64,000 nt of DNA from Himantopus leucocephalus. Lineage: Eukaryota > Chordata > Aves > Charadriiformes > Recurvirostridae. The position numbers and the translations under genes are program-made. The notes under the pieces are model-generated. The model saw nothing but the letters and a program-made list of their open reading frames with translations. It searched no databases and had not been told where the DNA came from. The stretch spans positions 70,982,101-71,046,100 of the forward strand of contig RSEF01000004.1 of NCBI GenBank assembly GCA_003993805.1, in the 5' to 3' direction. Positions 35,072-48,160 of the stretch are shown one piece after another (position 1 is the stretch's first letter; each line of letters starts with the position of its first letter).

Positions 35072-38000
35072 ATCCATGGGACTGCTTACTGGAGCAGACA
35101 CTGAATAGATCGATCATATTGGTAAGATTAAGCTGATGTCGTTGAACAACTGGTGCTCTAATGAAGGACTTGCATTATTTCTGTGTCTGAAATTAGCTAG
35201 TTTGTTGGCTTCAAGCAGTTTATTTGTCAGGGCTATGAAAACCTTTTTATTCTAAATCTTTACAGCATAAGTAATCCAAGGGATCTATTTTATCTATGGC
35301 ACGACATATCTAATGAGAGGAGGGGAAAATACCCTTCCGATACAGCTAATCAATGCCAGCTAGAATCCCTCCTGATAAACCCTGTGATAACGATTTCTTC
35401 TATAACGTTATACTTTCCTTTTTCTAAATTGCAGATTGATAGATCTTAGTCTGGGGCATCGCTGTTCCATAGAAACTGGCAGCCCCAGCCAGCCTGCCAG
35501 CTCCAGAATTAACTCCTCTGTGATTCCTGAAGGCTCTGAGAAATTATGAGAGTTTGAAACGTGTATCGATTTACCAATGTTGTTGTAAAAGCAATCTAAT
35601 CATTGGCATAAAAGTTTGTTGAGTGTTCACTTTCTAAAAGTGAAAAGCGGTTAAATTTCTGCCTTGTGCGTTCATCTAAACCAGCATTTCTGAAGCGTGG
35701 CTGTCAGGAATGTCATATGACCACTGTGCAAAAATATGTACTCAGCACTCTGCTGTATCTTAATTTTCATCGACAAAACCGTAGCTGTGAATTTCCAAAG
35801 TCTCTTGTTTATTAATAAAAAAAAAAAAAATGTGTGAAATCTGCTGGTCTAAACTGTTGGTACAGGAAAGTATAATCCAGCTGGACCTGTTTTCTAGAAG
35901 CCTTGAGATTTCGGGGCATCCCGTTGCATTTAGTTTTATCAATTTCCAGCCTTCTACATCCTCACGCTCACACGTGAGGGTGGGTGAGTGGAGAAAACTG
36001 GTAGTATTTGATAGGCAGATGTCTTAAGACTTCATCTGTAGATGGTAGGATTGTAATGTTTTCCACGCAGTTTAACTGCAGAGACTTCCACTATTTTTAG
36101 CAGGAATGACACTAAAATTAATGCAGATGAAGTGGACACCTTTATCTCATTCCCCCCTGGAACACGAGCCTTCAAATCGAATCCGTTCAGTCTTACTAAA
36201 GTGGGAGGTATCTCTTGTTCCCTTTTAATCCAATTTTGTGAAATACTCACTAAATCCCATTGTGCCCGTGATCTTAAATCAGCATTGCTATCCTACTTAA
36301 TTAAAGAGTTTTCCAGCATCGAATGTCAAGAGCCGAGATATAATCGTTATTGAAGCTTGAAATATATGCTGTTTTTAAAGACATCTCTTATTATCACATG
36401 CACAGCACACTATTGTAAAAACTGTCTTATCAGTATAGGCTTAAGTGGAAAATAAAGGCTCTAATCTTCTCGATAGCATTTTTTGTTAGCTTATAGCCTG
36501 CAATCTTACTAAGAAAAGAGATTTGTCTTTATGAACTGCCAAGTACGGTTCTTGCCTTTATCACTTGCTGCTTTTCTCGCAAAGGGCACCATTGAGAGCT
36601 GACTCCATGCAGCAACTTAGGGCTTTTCAAGTGTTGTTTTTTCTTCTTTCATTTTGTTGCTGTTATTTTTTTTTTTTTAATGAGTTGGACACATCAACAT
36701 AATTGTGGAGAAACAGCTGATTTGGATTCCTCAAAAGCCAAATGAAAGCCTCCTTTCCTAGCTCGCTGCCCTTCCCATCCTTCCCTGGCTTTCCCACGCG
36801 TGGCAGCTTTGGGCTGCAGGCCTGGAGAGCCTCGTCCTTGCCCTCTCTGCCTGCTCCCAACAGGATATTAATGCCTCAGTGGCTGAAAACATACCCAGGC
36901 TCTGCATCTCGTGATGAGAACTAACTTTGCTTTGCTGTTCATAAAGAGCCCTTCTGTGTTTTCTGACAGCGCTTTGCCGTATCTGAAATCTAAATAAATG
37001 GCTTGAGAGGGGTTTTGTCAGGCATTTTTCTTCTGAGGTGATTAAAGCCACATGAGATCCAGTTGACTCCTTTGGCATTTTTGTTAAACTGCACCATTTT
37101 GCATATGAATTTGGGGGTCAAATAAGAACAAAGCTAAAAGAAAAGCAGAAGACCTCCCCTCGATTGAGATAGTATGTATCCAGAGTGTGATGTGGAGAAC
37201 AGGGTGCTTGTGGTGTCTGCGTTCCCCGAGTTGATAATTTGCAAAGCTTGTTTGTTTTATCACTTCTGTTTGTCGCATCACCTCTCAAAGTATCTTTCTT
37301 CAACCTATTTTAATTTATCATTATTTAGTTGCATCAGAATTTTCTTGGATCCTTTCTAGCCCTGCAAGGCATCTTCATCGCTCTTTAGGTCCCATTTTGT
37401 TTACATCTTTGTGTAGTTTGCAGAAATGTGTCTGTTCCCCTTTATTCAGCTTTAAAACTTGTTACTAACCTAGGTTGTACTTTCTGGGTGAGTGGCCTCT
37501 CTTGACTCCTCCTGCCAGTGCTTCTCTCACATGTCTGGCCCGGAGCACTCAGCCTTTGTCAGGGGAGCATCATATGAGCCTCCCGCTCTCTCCTGGTCCC
37601 ATCCTCAGTGCCCGCTCTGCCCGTCTCCTTGTAGAGAGCGAGGCAGATTTGTCACAACCCTGCCACTTCGTCTGGAACAAGGATATCAGTGTCTGGCCTT
37701 AAAACCAACTGTTATTTATTAGACTCAAAGCGTTTCAGAGAAGACGGTTCTTAAAATAGTAAACAGGCTGCACATGTGACCCATTTACTATTTTTCATAG
37801 AAAAACCAAGAAGTCTGGTTTCCCTAGCTGCTGCTCCGCAAAGCTTGTCTCAATTTCTGCTCGGTTTTGTTCAATTCCCAGGATGGCCATGGGCAACTGC
37901 ACTTCTTAAGAGACCAAGGCACTTTTTAATTAGCGTCTCCGTCTTTGAGCAGGTAACTCCCAGCTTTGGTAAAGCAAGGCTTGCAGTTGGCTGCAGACAG

Positions 38001-38077
38001 ATGGGGTATCCACAGAGCTGACAGCTTCTCCAGTGCCTCTCACTTCTGCCCCTGCAGCTTTTTGAGCAACCCCTACT

Positions 38078-38110
38078 AAATTAAAATGCTGTANAAATTA
38101 AAATGCTGTA
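38078..38110. repeat. 16-bp exact direct repeat around a single N (38094)
   Basis: aaattaaaatgctgta occurs immediately before and after one N. This is the same contig-join signature as at 8473. Confidence 0.9.
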
Positions 38111-41100
38111 GATGTTGTTGCCCTTCTGTATGGGGTAGGTAACCCTGACCAAGGCAGTGCTGCAGTGTCGTAGGGGACCGCACAGCAGGTATGTACGTAT
38201 TTACGGTTTCATTACAATCTGTCTTCACAGTTCTTGGTAACCAAAAGTCTCTAAGAGATTATTTTCCTATCAGTCTTATTCCATTTTCATACGGCTATCT
38301 TGTACTGCCAGAGGCCTTTGGGGCTTTTTTTTTTCAGCTATGTATATTTGCGAATGCAGTGTATATTATAATCCCCGAGCCCGCAGTGCTGATAGATGGC
38401 AGGAAAAACATACACACCACTGGGGGAGTAAAGGGCAGTAAAGGGCAGCCAAAGGTGCCTCCCCATTAGGAAGGTCATGTCCATCACATTTATCATCCAA
38501 TCCTCTGGTTTTTTCACCTGTAGAAGTTTTTTTTCAATCTTTTTGATAAGAGTTTTCAAACTGAGATGGTGCAGTCACCTTTGGAAATTTCCGTATGTAG
38601 CCTGTTATGTAGTATAGGTGAGCTTTTGCAGACACTTCCAACCACCTCCCCAATGGATGCTGGCTGCCTGGTGTTCTGGGAAGGCCTGGAATTGCCCCTT
38701 CATGAATTTGGATTTTGATGATTTAGTTTGTCCAGGCTGGATAACCAACTAGAAAGAAAAAATCAGTTCGTGAAAATGCCTGGGAGTAAAATTGGTATTT
38801 GCCCCTGTGAGACAGGTGTTGTAAAGCCTGCTGATATTAATGAAATCATCTAGCTTTAGAAGGCTTGTGAGTTTGGACCTTAAGAGGCAATATTCTGTTA
38901 AATGAAATGGGCACTTCTCCTTTTTTCTCCTCCTGTTTTGAGTTTAAGCGTATTTAGTGGGGCCATATCAGTTTAGTATGCTCAAATTCAGTCAAATGAG
39001 TTTTAGGATATGTTTTCTGGGATCCCTTTCCTATTTTATTTCTGTTCTTTTAAGGAGTTGATATGGAAATGACGCATTACCCAAGCGTGCAATGGTTATC
39101 GAGATGTTTCTGCACATTTTTCTGTACATATCTGTCTGATAGGCGATAGAAACAACTGCATTAGTGTAAAAAATATATTCTAAAGACCATATCTGCTTTT
39201 GCCCTGATATATTCAGCTGAATCCTTCTTGTGTGTTGTTTCTCCTCCCGAATTTGATAGCACTGCTGGCAAAGCCCTAATCCCAGCTGCCGACCCTGCAT
39301 AAGGCCAGGCTCCGGCTTGTGTACAGCTTCCCGCACTCAGAGGACTCCGCTGTTAGGAGATGACCCCCAGCAGCTGCACCGAGGTGTGTTCTCAGAGCTC
39401 ACCAGCTCTTTGCGCCCGCACTGGAAGAGCCCTACCTTCAGATCTGCCTGGCGTAAACCTTACAGACATTTATATCCTCCCTTCCCTGCCCCGGGTTCCT
39501 TAATTAACTGCCCATAGAGCCGTCCCCTGCTGATAGGCAGCCGCCTTCAGGCAGGGAGCTGTTGTCACCTGGCAGCACAAAGGACCCGCTTGGGAGGGGA
39601 AAGCGTCCAACTAAAACTGAGATTTGGGATTCTTTGGGGTTCACGTAAGAGATACGGAGCGCCCCTTCGCCATCTGCTCCTTGTTGGAAATAATGCAAAT
39701 GTAAATGTCAGTTCTGCAGCTTATGAGCCCGTCACCCCTCCAGGCACACGGCCGTTCTTGCCGAGGGGATGCGCATCCGCCGGGACTCGGCTTTCACTGC
39801 CGAGAGCGTGGTTTCTGTGTCTGCCCCCATCCCGAACTACTCCTGTGTCATTCAGGCCTGCATTTGTCACATCGGTTTGCACAACACTGCCTGTGAAACA
39901 GGCTTAGGAAGGTCCCGACCCTTCTCTCCTTAATTCTGTCCCCCGCTGTGGCACTTTAACTTGCCGACTCTTTGTTTTGCTGCCACAGCTATTTTGAGGA
40001 ACCGCAGAAAAGGTTATTTTTCACCCCTAATCTAGTCCCTGATCTGGTTTACCGTGTGGCTTCGCAAACAGGTCTACTGCCAAGCCGAGGGAGGAAGAGC
40101 GATGAGAACGAGCAGTGAGAGGGAACTTGCGCTGGCTTGCTGCCAAAGCCGGCACCTCGCAGAAGCAAAGCCTTTTAGTCGACAGGAGCCGGCCTTCAAA
40201 AGTAAACGCCATGATGCCTCCGTCCGAAGCCAGGTGTGAAGGTACTTGCGGGTGGTTTCCCCACTGTAGATGGACACCTAAATGGCCGGGGCGGTTTAAA
40301 CAATGCAAGGCAGCAGCCGACTCCTCCTGAGGAGGGGATATCTTGGTTATGGCGGGGCTGTTTCCTCTGCCTCACCTCAGCTGGCCAACTGTTCTGTCCC
40401 CAGTCCGGGCTGCCGCCGCCGCCGGCGGCTTTATTTATCCGTATATTAAATGTTATACAAGGTGTCGGTTATAGGTGCAATCTGTTAAATGCACGATCTC
40501 CGCGGTGTCACCAGCGCTCTCCGTACAGCCCACATATGGCCCATTGTTACCACAGATGTCAGCCCGGGAGCAGCTTGCTTATCTCGTTACACCTCAGAGG
40601 GCCGGCGGCTCTTCCCTCCCAGCTTTTGCTCCAGTTCACTTGTCAGAAGCGGATCATTCGCTTGGGGCTTCGGGGATGAAATTAGTATAGCGATTAGGAT
40701 GTGGCTGTGGCAAACGTCCGCTCATTAGTCTGTGACAATGTGCACTGGATTTATGACGGTGACAAGGAGTCAAACTAACACGGTAGGGTAGCTCCTTTCA
40801 AAGGCAAATTTAACAGGTGCTGTTTGCGGAATCTGAGTCAGAGTCTCAACCTGGGGTTAAATCTTGGGTCAATATTATCTGTAGAACCTTGATGACATGT
40901 TAATAATTCTCACTGCACAGCCACTGTACAGCCGATAAGCAGAAATATTCAGAAAATGTTGTAAATAGTATTTAGAATTCTTCTTTCATCTTCTTTCACA
41001 GATGATTCTCAGTTTCTCTAACACAATCATATGATGAAGCATGTGTCGTTTTGACCCTTGAAGAACATTGGCATCTCAAGTTCTTTTCCAAACACTTCAG

Positions 41101-44100
41101 AAATCCTTCTGCAAACAAACACTGGAGATATCCAGAACTAGCAACGCATCACAGCCCGTGGGTTAATGTTTGGCTGAGACTATCAGCCACTGATAAAGTA
41201 GAAAACTGCAGCCTATGTTCAAAGTGGTAAGAGGGTCCTGGATCAGCACATCGAATGTCCATTCATTTTGTATTCATGTCATAGTGTCGTGTGGTCAGCT
41301 ACAGTGGATAAAAAGTTATCGATTGAGTTTTGTTTCTCTTAGCTCTTTAATGAAATGAGCCAGCTGAGGCTGAGATTCACCTGGCTCTCAGCCAGCTGAC
41401 GAGGTGCTGTCTGTATCCAGTGCAGAAATGCAGACACCTCTGGAGTGATAGTCACCCAACCTGAAGCAGGTGGGGTGAATCAATCATCCTCTGGACATGT
41501 CTTTCCCCTCCTCAGAGGGAATCTAAACAACTACATGAAAGCTGCGTATGCTGTTTAGTCTCAAAGGTTAACAGTCATTTCCTTTAGATGCCTGAAAAAC
41601 AATAAGGTGGATGAATATGATCATGAGGAGTTTCCTCTGTAAATAAATCCAAAGCAGTACTAACAAAATATTTAGACATGCAGACTTGGTCACAAGCACA
41701 GATCTGTCTAGATCTTGCATCACTACCAGCTACATCTTGTATGGCTTCACCCTTTTCAGCTGTGAATGGCACAGCCTTAAACACATCTGCAGGTCTCCGT
41801 GCTCAGTGGGGAAAAAAAGGACCCTGTGGCTGCCATATGGCACTGGGATTTGGGATCCCCCTTGCACTGCCCCACTAGAGAACTTCAGTGAAGTTTCTCT
41901 GTGCCACAGTGTCTCCAGCTATGAAGCGCACTGACCTCCTTTGCAAAATGCTCTGTGCTCTGTGGCTAATGAGGGCACCATAAGAGCTAGGCATTAGCCT
42001 CCCAAAGCAGTTACTGAGCATCTCCAGTGCTCATTTCCAGTATGCCTCTGGGCCTCGTTAGCTGGCTGGTATGTATTCCTCCCTGAAGCTCCACTCCTTT
42101 CTTTGCATCAAAACCAACATAGCACAAAGGCTGCAGGTTGCAGACACCCTCCCACTCAGTTTCCTACCAATACCTCGCCTGAACGGTCATCCTTCCATTA
42201 ACGGTCATGTGGAGCGAAGAGTAATTCCTGATGGAGTCAGCAAGTCCAGCAAACTGTATCGGTGGGTGAATTCCTCTACTGGTGCACACTGCCACGCTTA
42301 ACCTTCCAGCAGCAGTAGTAGGTACCAGAGCCTCCTGCGTCCCTGCATTACTGTGGTGCCCCAACACCACATATGATCAAACTGGTTGTGCTGCTGTGAC
42401 TTGTGCTCGGCCCTCTCCTCTCCGTTGTGCTAGGCAAAGGTGTGCGTGGCCACCTGCTGGATCCAGGCAGGGAACTAGCCTAGCTGAGGTGTTGCAAGCC
42501 ACAATACAAAAAAGGGAGGTGGAGAACAGGGTTGCTTAAATGAACACCACTGTCAACAAGGTGCATGGTGGACTGCAGCCCATGCGGTTGTTTTCTAGGT
42601 CTTCATTGTTTCCTAGAGCTGACAACTTCTGGCCACTGCCTCTGATAAAGTTTCCAGTTCCTTCAGCCAGACGATGGTTCCACATAGATTTTTTTTTTAA
42701 TTTCCTTCTACCAAAGATGTTTCAGATAATTTGCAGCTCCTCTTTCACAGACATAGCAAAGGAGACACAGGGAATGCTCTTCTCAGCTCACCTGCACTGA
42801 AGCTCTGACCACCAGCAGGTGCAGAGCATCCTCAAGCAGGATGCATTTTGAGGCAGGAGAAGGGGAGGGGGTGGAGATGGCTCCCCAGGCAGTCAAAAAT
42901 ATAGGGGATTACCAGCTGCGGCAAGGGTCTGGCCTCAGGAAGCTCTGCACAACAGACAGGCAGCATTACATGTTTCAAAAAAAGGGGATTTCCTCCTGGC
43001 ACTGGCTCTTGAGTGCGCTCCAACGTACGCTCAGAGCTCTCGCATCCGTGTCGGCTCACCACTGGGCTGGGAGCAGAACCTTGGGGCTGCTTGTGCCTTG
43101 TCGGCATGATCCCCTTTGCAGGGGGTATTACTGGAAAGCTGTTACCCTGGGCTGTATAGCTTATTTATGCTGATGTCACTACATTAAATAGCATCGTCGG
43201 AAGTAAACCTGTCTTGGAAGGACCATGGAAACGAACCATTTGTGCACAAATTGCTGGTAGACATTAGTACGTTCTCAGGAATGACGTTTCTGAAAAGGCT
43301 CAAGCTGTATCTTACGTTTTCCACAGACAACTTTAATTCATATTCATTCATAGCCTTCTTGCACTGCTTGATTGACTGCAGCTGGATAAAAAGGAAAATA
43401 TTTGCTAACTCCTTTCTAGCCAAGTATGCAACGGTATCTCGATTTTAACAGCAAGCGTATCTTCAGAGGGCATCTTTTTGTTAAGCAAATTATTATAGAT
43501 TTTGCCCAATCTATAAAAGAGCAGTTTCACTGTTCTTCTGATTCTCTTTTACTTTTATGATAATCTCAACATTTATAAGACAAGATATTGTTTAGATGTT
43601 CAAAATAGAATCATATTTTTGGACCGTGACATCAGTTTTTATGCCATTTCACTCTATTTTGAGCTACAATTAAAAGTTCTTTTTTAAACAAACTGTGTCT
43701 AATTTCTGTGCTAAATCAAACCAGGCGGCAGGGAATGTTTTTACTTTTAACTAGAATGTCATTAGAGTCAAGACATGCAAGTACAATGCAGAATTGTAAG
43801 ACATCTCTGAAAAAAAAAAAATTGACTGCAAAGTCTTTGTCTACACTAGAAGTGGGGGGTTTCTTGATAGAGAAATGCCATCAAACCCTCATGAAGAACC
43901 ACTGCTTGCACCAAGATAAAGTGATTTCCCACTAGAGCTTATTCCAGTTTTCTGAAGAGAAGCAGCAATACCAAGATCAATTTTGCCAGCCCAGCAGCAC
44001 TCGCGAGCACAACTGTGTTGCCGAGAGCTGTGTATTACTGAATCCTCCTCGACATAATTATTCGAGCAAAAATTTTGGACCCAGCTTATGCTGCGATTAG

Positions 44101-45489
44101 GAGCTTAAACCAAAAGAATTAGCACAGAAGTGACATTCAATTCTACACGTGGAAACAGTATGCAGAAAATATGCAACAAGTATTTTTTCCTTGTAGAATA
44201 TTAAGTTTGTAAACAGATCAGTGTTTCAGTTATTTTTACAAAACTACGTGCTGGGCCTAAATTCCTCTACAGTGTGCCTTTAAAGCACCACGCATTGTAT
44301 ATATATGTGCTATATATACGTTATATATAAATTTGCTACTTCTTCAAACAAAACATTGTTCTCTAAGAATACAGCCCATGGCAAAATACAAAGTTTTGAA
44401 AAGCAACTTGCTTTTGGGGTTTGCTAGGCAAAGAAACAGCGTATGACCGGTGTCTCTTGCTGTAACTGGTACTGCAGTTTTTACGCTCAGCTGGCACAGA
44501 AAGGTTAAACTGTATTTAGCTGAAATCCTCCAAAAAATTGTGCAGATTTCTCAGCCGTAGATGACCCAGGTCAAAAATTCAGCCCCTGTGGAAGTATTGT
44601 CTTCAGCGTGATGCTTAGACCTCAGGCCCCCCCAAAAAAAGTTAAGAGTTGAATTTCTGCCCCAGGTGGTATTAAAGACCTGGAGCATTCATTACCTCTG
44701 ACCCAGGGGAAGGCTGTAGTATCTGGGACTTCGGTGTCTCTGGCACTAGTCAGTGTTGATTAAAACCTGGATATGAGCTCTGTGAGAGGCACATGACTGC
44801 GCTTGATTAGCTGTAGGGAGAGTCAAATATTAAAAGCCTAAAACTGTAGTCTTAGATCTCAGCCTTTAATGGTAGCCATGACTCACGGGGAGGCTCACAG
44901 GGTCATTCAGCTCTCTCTTGCGTTACTCTGGGTCTCCGCAGCTCCTGCTGCAGGAAAGTGTCTCTTCCCAGGCTGTGCTCCATGGTGGGGCGAGACCTGA
45001 ACTCAGTCTTTCACGTTACTGATGGCCAGGACCTCTCCTCCACCTGCTGCCTCACTCTATTGTGGTTTTTCTCATTTCCAGCCTCTCCTTTCTCATCCCT
45101 AGCCTCCCACCCACCTCACCAGCCCCTTCTCCTGTCACTGCCTCACTGACAATTAAAACTTTCACAGGCTAAAAGTGGTGAAAAAGAGGTAAAAGAGGAC
45201 TTTTCCCAGGTTATTTCATCTCCTGGTGAATACGAACAAGTCTGCAGGCATTCGGGGCGGGATGCTGCTGTGAGCTGAATGTGAGAGACTGCACCACGTC
45301 CTCACTTGAGTGTCCATCCAAGTAGGAGAAAGTAAATCCCTCTTTTCCCATCTGTCTGGCAAATCTGCATCTCTGCTAACCCTAGCAAATGTCTCCCAGA
45401 CACACATGAATCGCCTTCTTTGTTTGACCTGTTTCCTATCTATTAAGCAGAGGAGACTTCCCCCAGTTTCTTTTTGGTGTCTTTCATCT

Positions 45490-45514
45490 TTTTTTTTTTT
45501 TTTTTTTTNTTTTT
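45490..45514. repeat. Poly-T tract with one N (45509)
   Basis: A homopolymer T run interrupted by a single N. The length is probably unreliable. Confidence 0.9.
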
Positions 45515-47350
45515 GGCTTCTATACTCCATTATAAATAAGAATTTCCTAATTATTTCTGATCTAACCCTTTAAAAGTTTCATGTGATGGTGACACAGTAA
45601 GGAAATGAAAGAAGGAAGATATATTTGTGAATTGATCTGGTCACCCTCAGGCTTTGAAGTGGGAAAATTTTAGGTCTAGGCAATTCATTTCTGATGTAAA
45701 TGTTTCAGTCGTATATCTGGAGCCCCCATTAGCGAAGGGGCAATCTGTCATAGGCTCTCCCTATACGAGATGCTTTGTGCCCTCGTTCTGTGAAGAAAGA
45801 GTTGTAAACACAGGAGGTGACTATTAAGTTGAGGGACTGAAAACACCACTAAGAATGTTCATTAACAGCGAGAGAATTACTTTTTTTTGTTGTTTGTTTA
45901 ACGTAAAAGGGAAGCAGAGAGATTTGGGTTTATTGATATGTGCAAGATAAAAAACCCCCAGCTATTAAGTCTTCAGATAAATATGTTTCCTTGCAACACA
46001 AGATGTGTAATTCCATGGAAACAAACACACAGACATAAACTGCAAGGTGCTTGGGGGCATTTTTAACTTATCAGCATAGGGAAAAGGGAAAGTAAGTATA
46101 AATGTCACAGAAGCTATAACCAAAATTAAGAGAGCATGCATTATGTTTAAATCTTACGGATAATGTGCTAAAGATTAGGTTGCACACTAATAACACCCAG
46201 CACACATTTTAAAGCAGTGACACACAGATCGGATGAAAAGAACAAAAAATAATTTCGTGACATAGTATGAATTACGGTCATATTAATATAGATTGGTATC
46301 TGGTGCAATTCCTGCTCTCATTTTTAGGAGGCTGTTAATTAAGAAACTATGATACTGGTCCCATTTTTCTAAATTGCAAACAAAGCCCAAGGCCGCAGTT
46401 GTGTGTGAGACGGATTTAACCTCTGCAAAATCCCACTGGGCGCATTAGGCAGACAAAGTTTACTAAAACTGATGTCAGATTATAGAAATAACGATTCTAG
46501 CAGACGCTCTTCTTGCTGATGCACTTTGGCAGCGTTGCTTCATTGTTAGTATCATAGGACAGGGTTGCGGGAGCTTCCCCATGGGAATCCCGCTGCAACC
46601 TCAAATATTAGCATAAACAGCTGAGTTTCTGCCAGGTTTGGTGACCCTGCAAAGAGCTGCTGCGAGCTCCCTCCAGCTTGGAAAGCAGCGTTGTCCTGTA
46701 AATGACTTGCTGGATGGTTTGTCCTGGCCTTTCATACCCCTGGTGCAAGGTTGGAATAAAGGAAGCTAATAATTACATCTATTCCGCCAGATGTGATAGT
46801 GGAGCCTGTGGGCAGGCGTATTGCTTGGATCTCATTTGCTCAAATTGATTTAAATTTTATGGGTTCTCTTTAATGAGTAGGATCGGTGGCTGCTGCCAGG
46901 AACATAGATGCAGACATGGAAAGGTGGCAGCAATTGTGCGTGTGAACCATGCAGGGTCTTTCCCCACTTTTTTTTTTTTAACCCCTGCACCAGAAAGGTC
47001 ACGTTTTGAATGACTTTCCATAATTCCTAGGTAGAAACTAGTGAGGAGAGGCTCTTTCCAAAAGCCTTTCTCAGAGCACAGGTAGATCCGTGTGATGCTC
47101 TGGCCCTCTGAGTCTTGTCAGTAAGGCAGCAAGCCCCGAGTCCAGCATTTGTTCCGACAGAGGACCTGAGAAAAGCTTGGTTAGCTTCCAAATTCCTACA
47201 TTTTCCTGCCTATTAAGCTGTTGTACCTCTGGGGCAGCTTGATTCAGCAGCATGTATTTCCTGCAGAAATTTTTCTAAAGGAACTTGAAGTTACCTTTCT
47301 CCTCCAGTTGTCTGGAAAAGGCACTGAACTTGATTCAGACATGTCCAGCA

Positions 47351-48160
47351 TCATAACGTGCTGGGGAGCATCCTCCGGGCACTCGCAGCTTCTTCAGGCA
47401 CTGTCTCTTGTATTTGGATTCGGATATACTTTAATTTATTGACTTTCCCTCTGCATATGTTTGTGTGTCTCCGGCAGACCAAGTTTTGGAGGAAAACGTT
47501 ATAACATGGTTTTGCAGAACGCTTTTTGCAGGTATCTCTGAAATAGTAAAGGGTTTCAATCAAAGGGAAGCGATTACAAGGGAAAAGGTGGGAGAAAAGT
47601 GAGATTGCTGTAAAGTTCAAAATGTTTCTAGCAATTACTAGCAGTTTTCCAATGCATCTAAGTGTTGCAGTATGAATTATGTCTTCAAGCAGTTCTTCAG
47701 CCTTCACAATACAGATTTTCAGATATGTTTGTTTGTGACTGAGGCTTACTGCATAATGCAAATAATGTAGCAATACAGCAAGCGTGAAGCATGACATAAA
47801 AAATATGATTAATGTCAAGCTCACAGATCCAGTGTCTGCGTGATGCGTCCTCAAAGCGCCCTTCGCCTCTGAGTTACACATTTGAAATCAGGAGGACGTA
47901 GCCTAATTTTCATTATCTTTGGATGCTCAGCAGTGTTTAATAAGAGTGAAACTTGTGCATGCATTTTCTCATAAAGATCAAATCTCGCTTGGAAACTTGA
48001 TATCTTTTCTTCGGTGGCTCTTAATTCTTTTGGTAAATTAGCAACTGAAGAAAACACGCTAGTGGTAATTTGAATTAAAAACAGCAACAACGTTTGATAC
48101 AGTGCCTTACAAAGTCTTACTCTCAAAATTAATTCAGAATAGTTTGGCCATAAAAATTGC
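47351..48160 (-). other. Unidentified overlapping reading frames, possible exon or gene remnant
   Basis: Two minus-strand frames overlap by about 30 bases. The upstream frame is open from 48160 to 47851. It starts just after a splice-acceptor-like tttgcatag, which also supplies the in-frame TAG. It translates as FLWPNYSELILRVRLCK, a hydrophobic stretch LLLFLIQITTSVF, then a charged, possibly helical part including ATEEKISSFQARFDLYEKMH and MKIRLRPPDF. The second frame (47881-47351, 176 codons) starts at ATG. It has a strongly hydrophobic segment (LIIFFMSCFTLAVLLHYLHY) followed by a Cys- and Lys-rich part. I recognise neither. The open length is somewhat more than expected by chance in AT-rich DNA. 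It could be a real exon, a decayed gene or coincidence. Confidence 0.25.

Larger units (their letters stand above)
35072..47350. other. KIT 5' flanking region, no gene seen
   Basis: Intergenic sequence upstream of KIT. Open frames are short, fall on both strands and match nothing known. A GC-richer section lies at 39.3-40.7 kb, including a short ccgccgccgccggcggc run at about 40413. A faint SINE/LINE-tail-like stretch (gcaaaatgctctgtgctctg) lies at about 41944. An AT dinucleotide patch is at 44299-44330. Long-range KIT enhancers are known in this interval in other vertebrates, but I cannot place them here. Confidence 0.75.
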
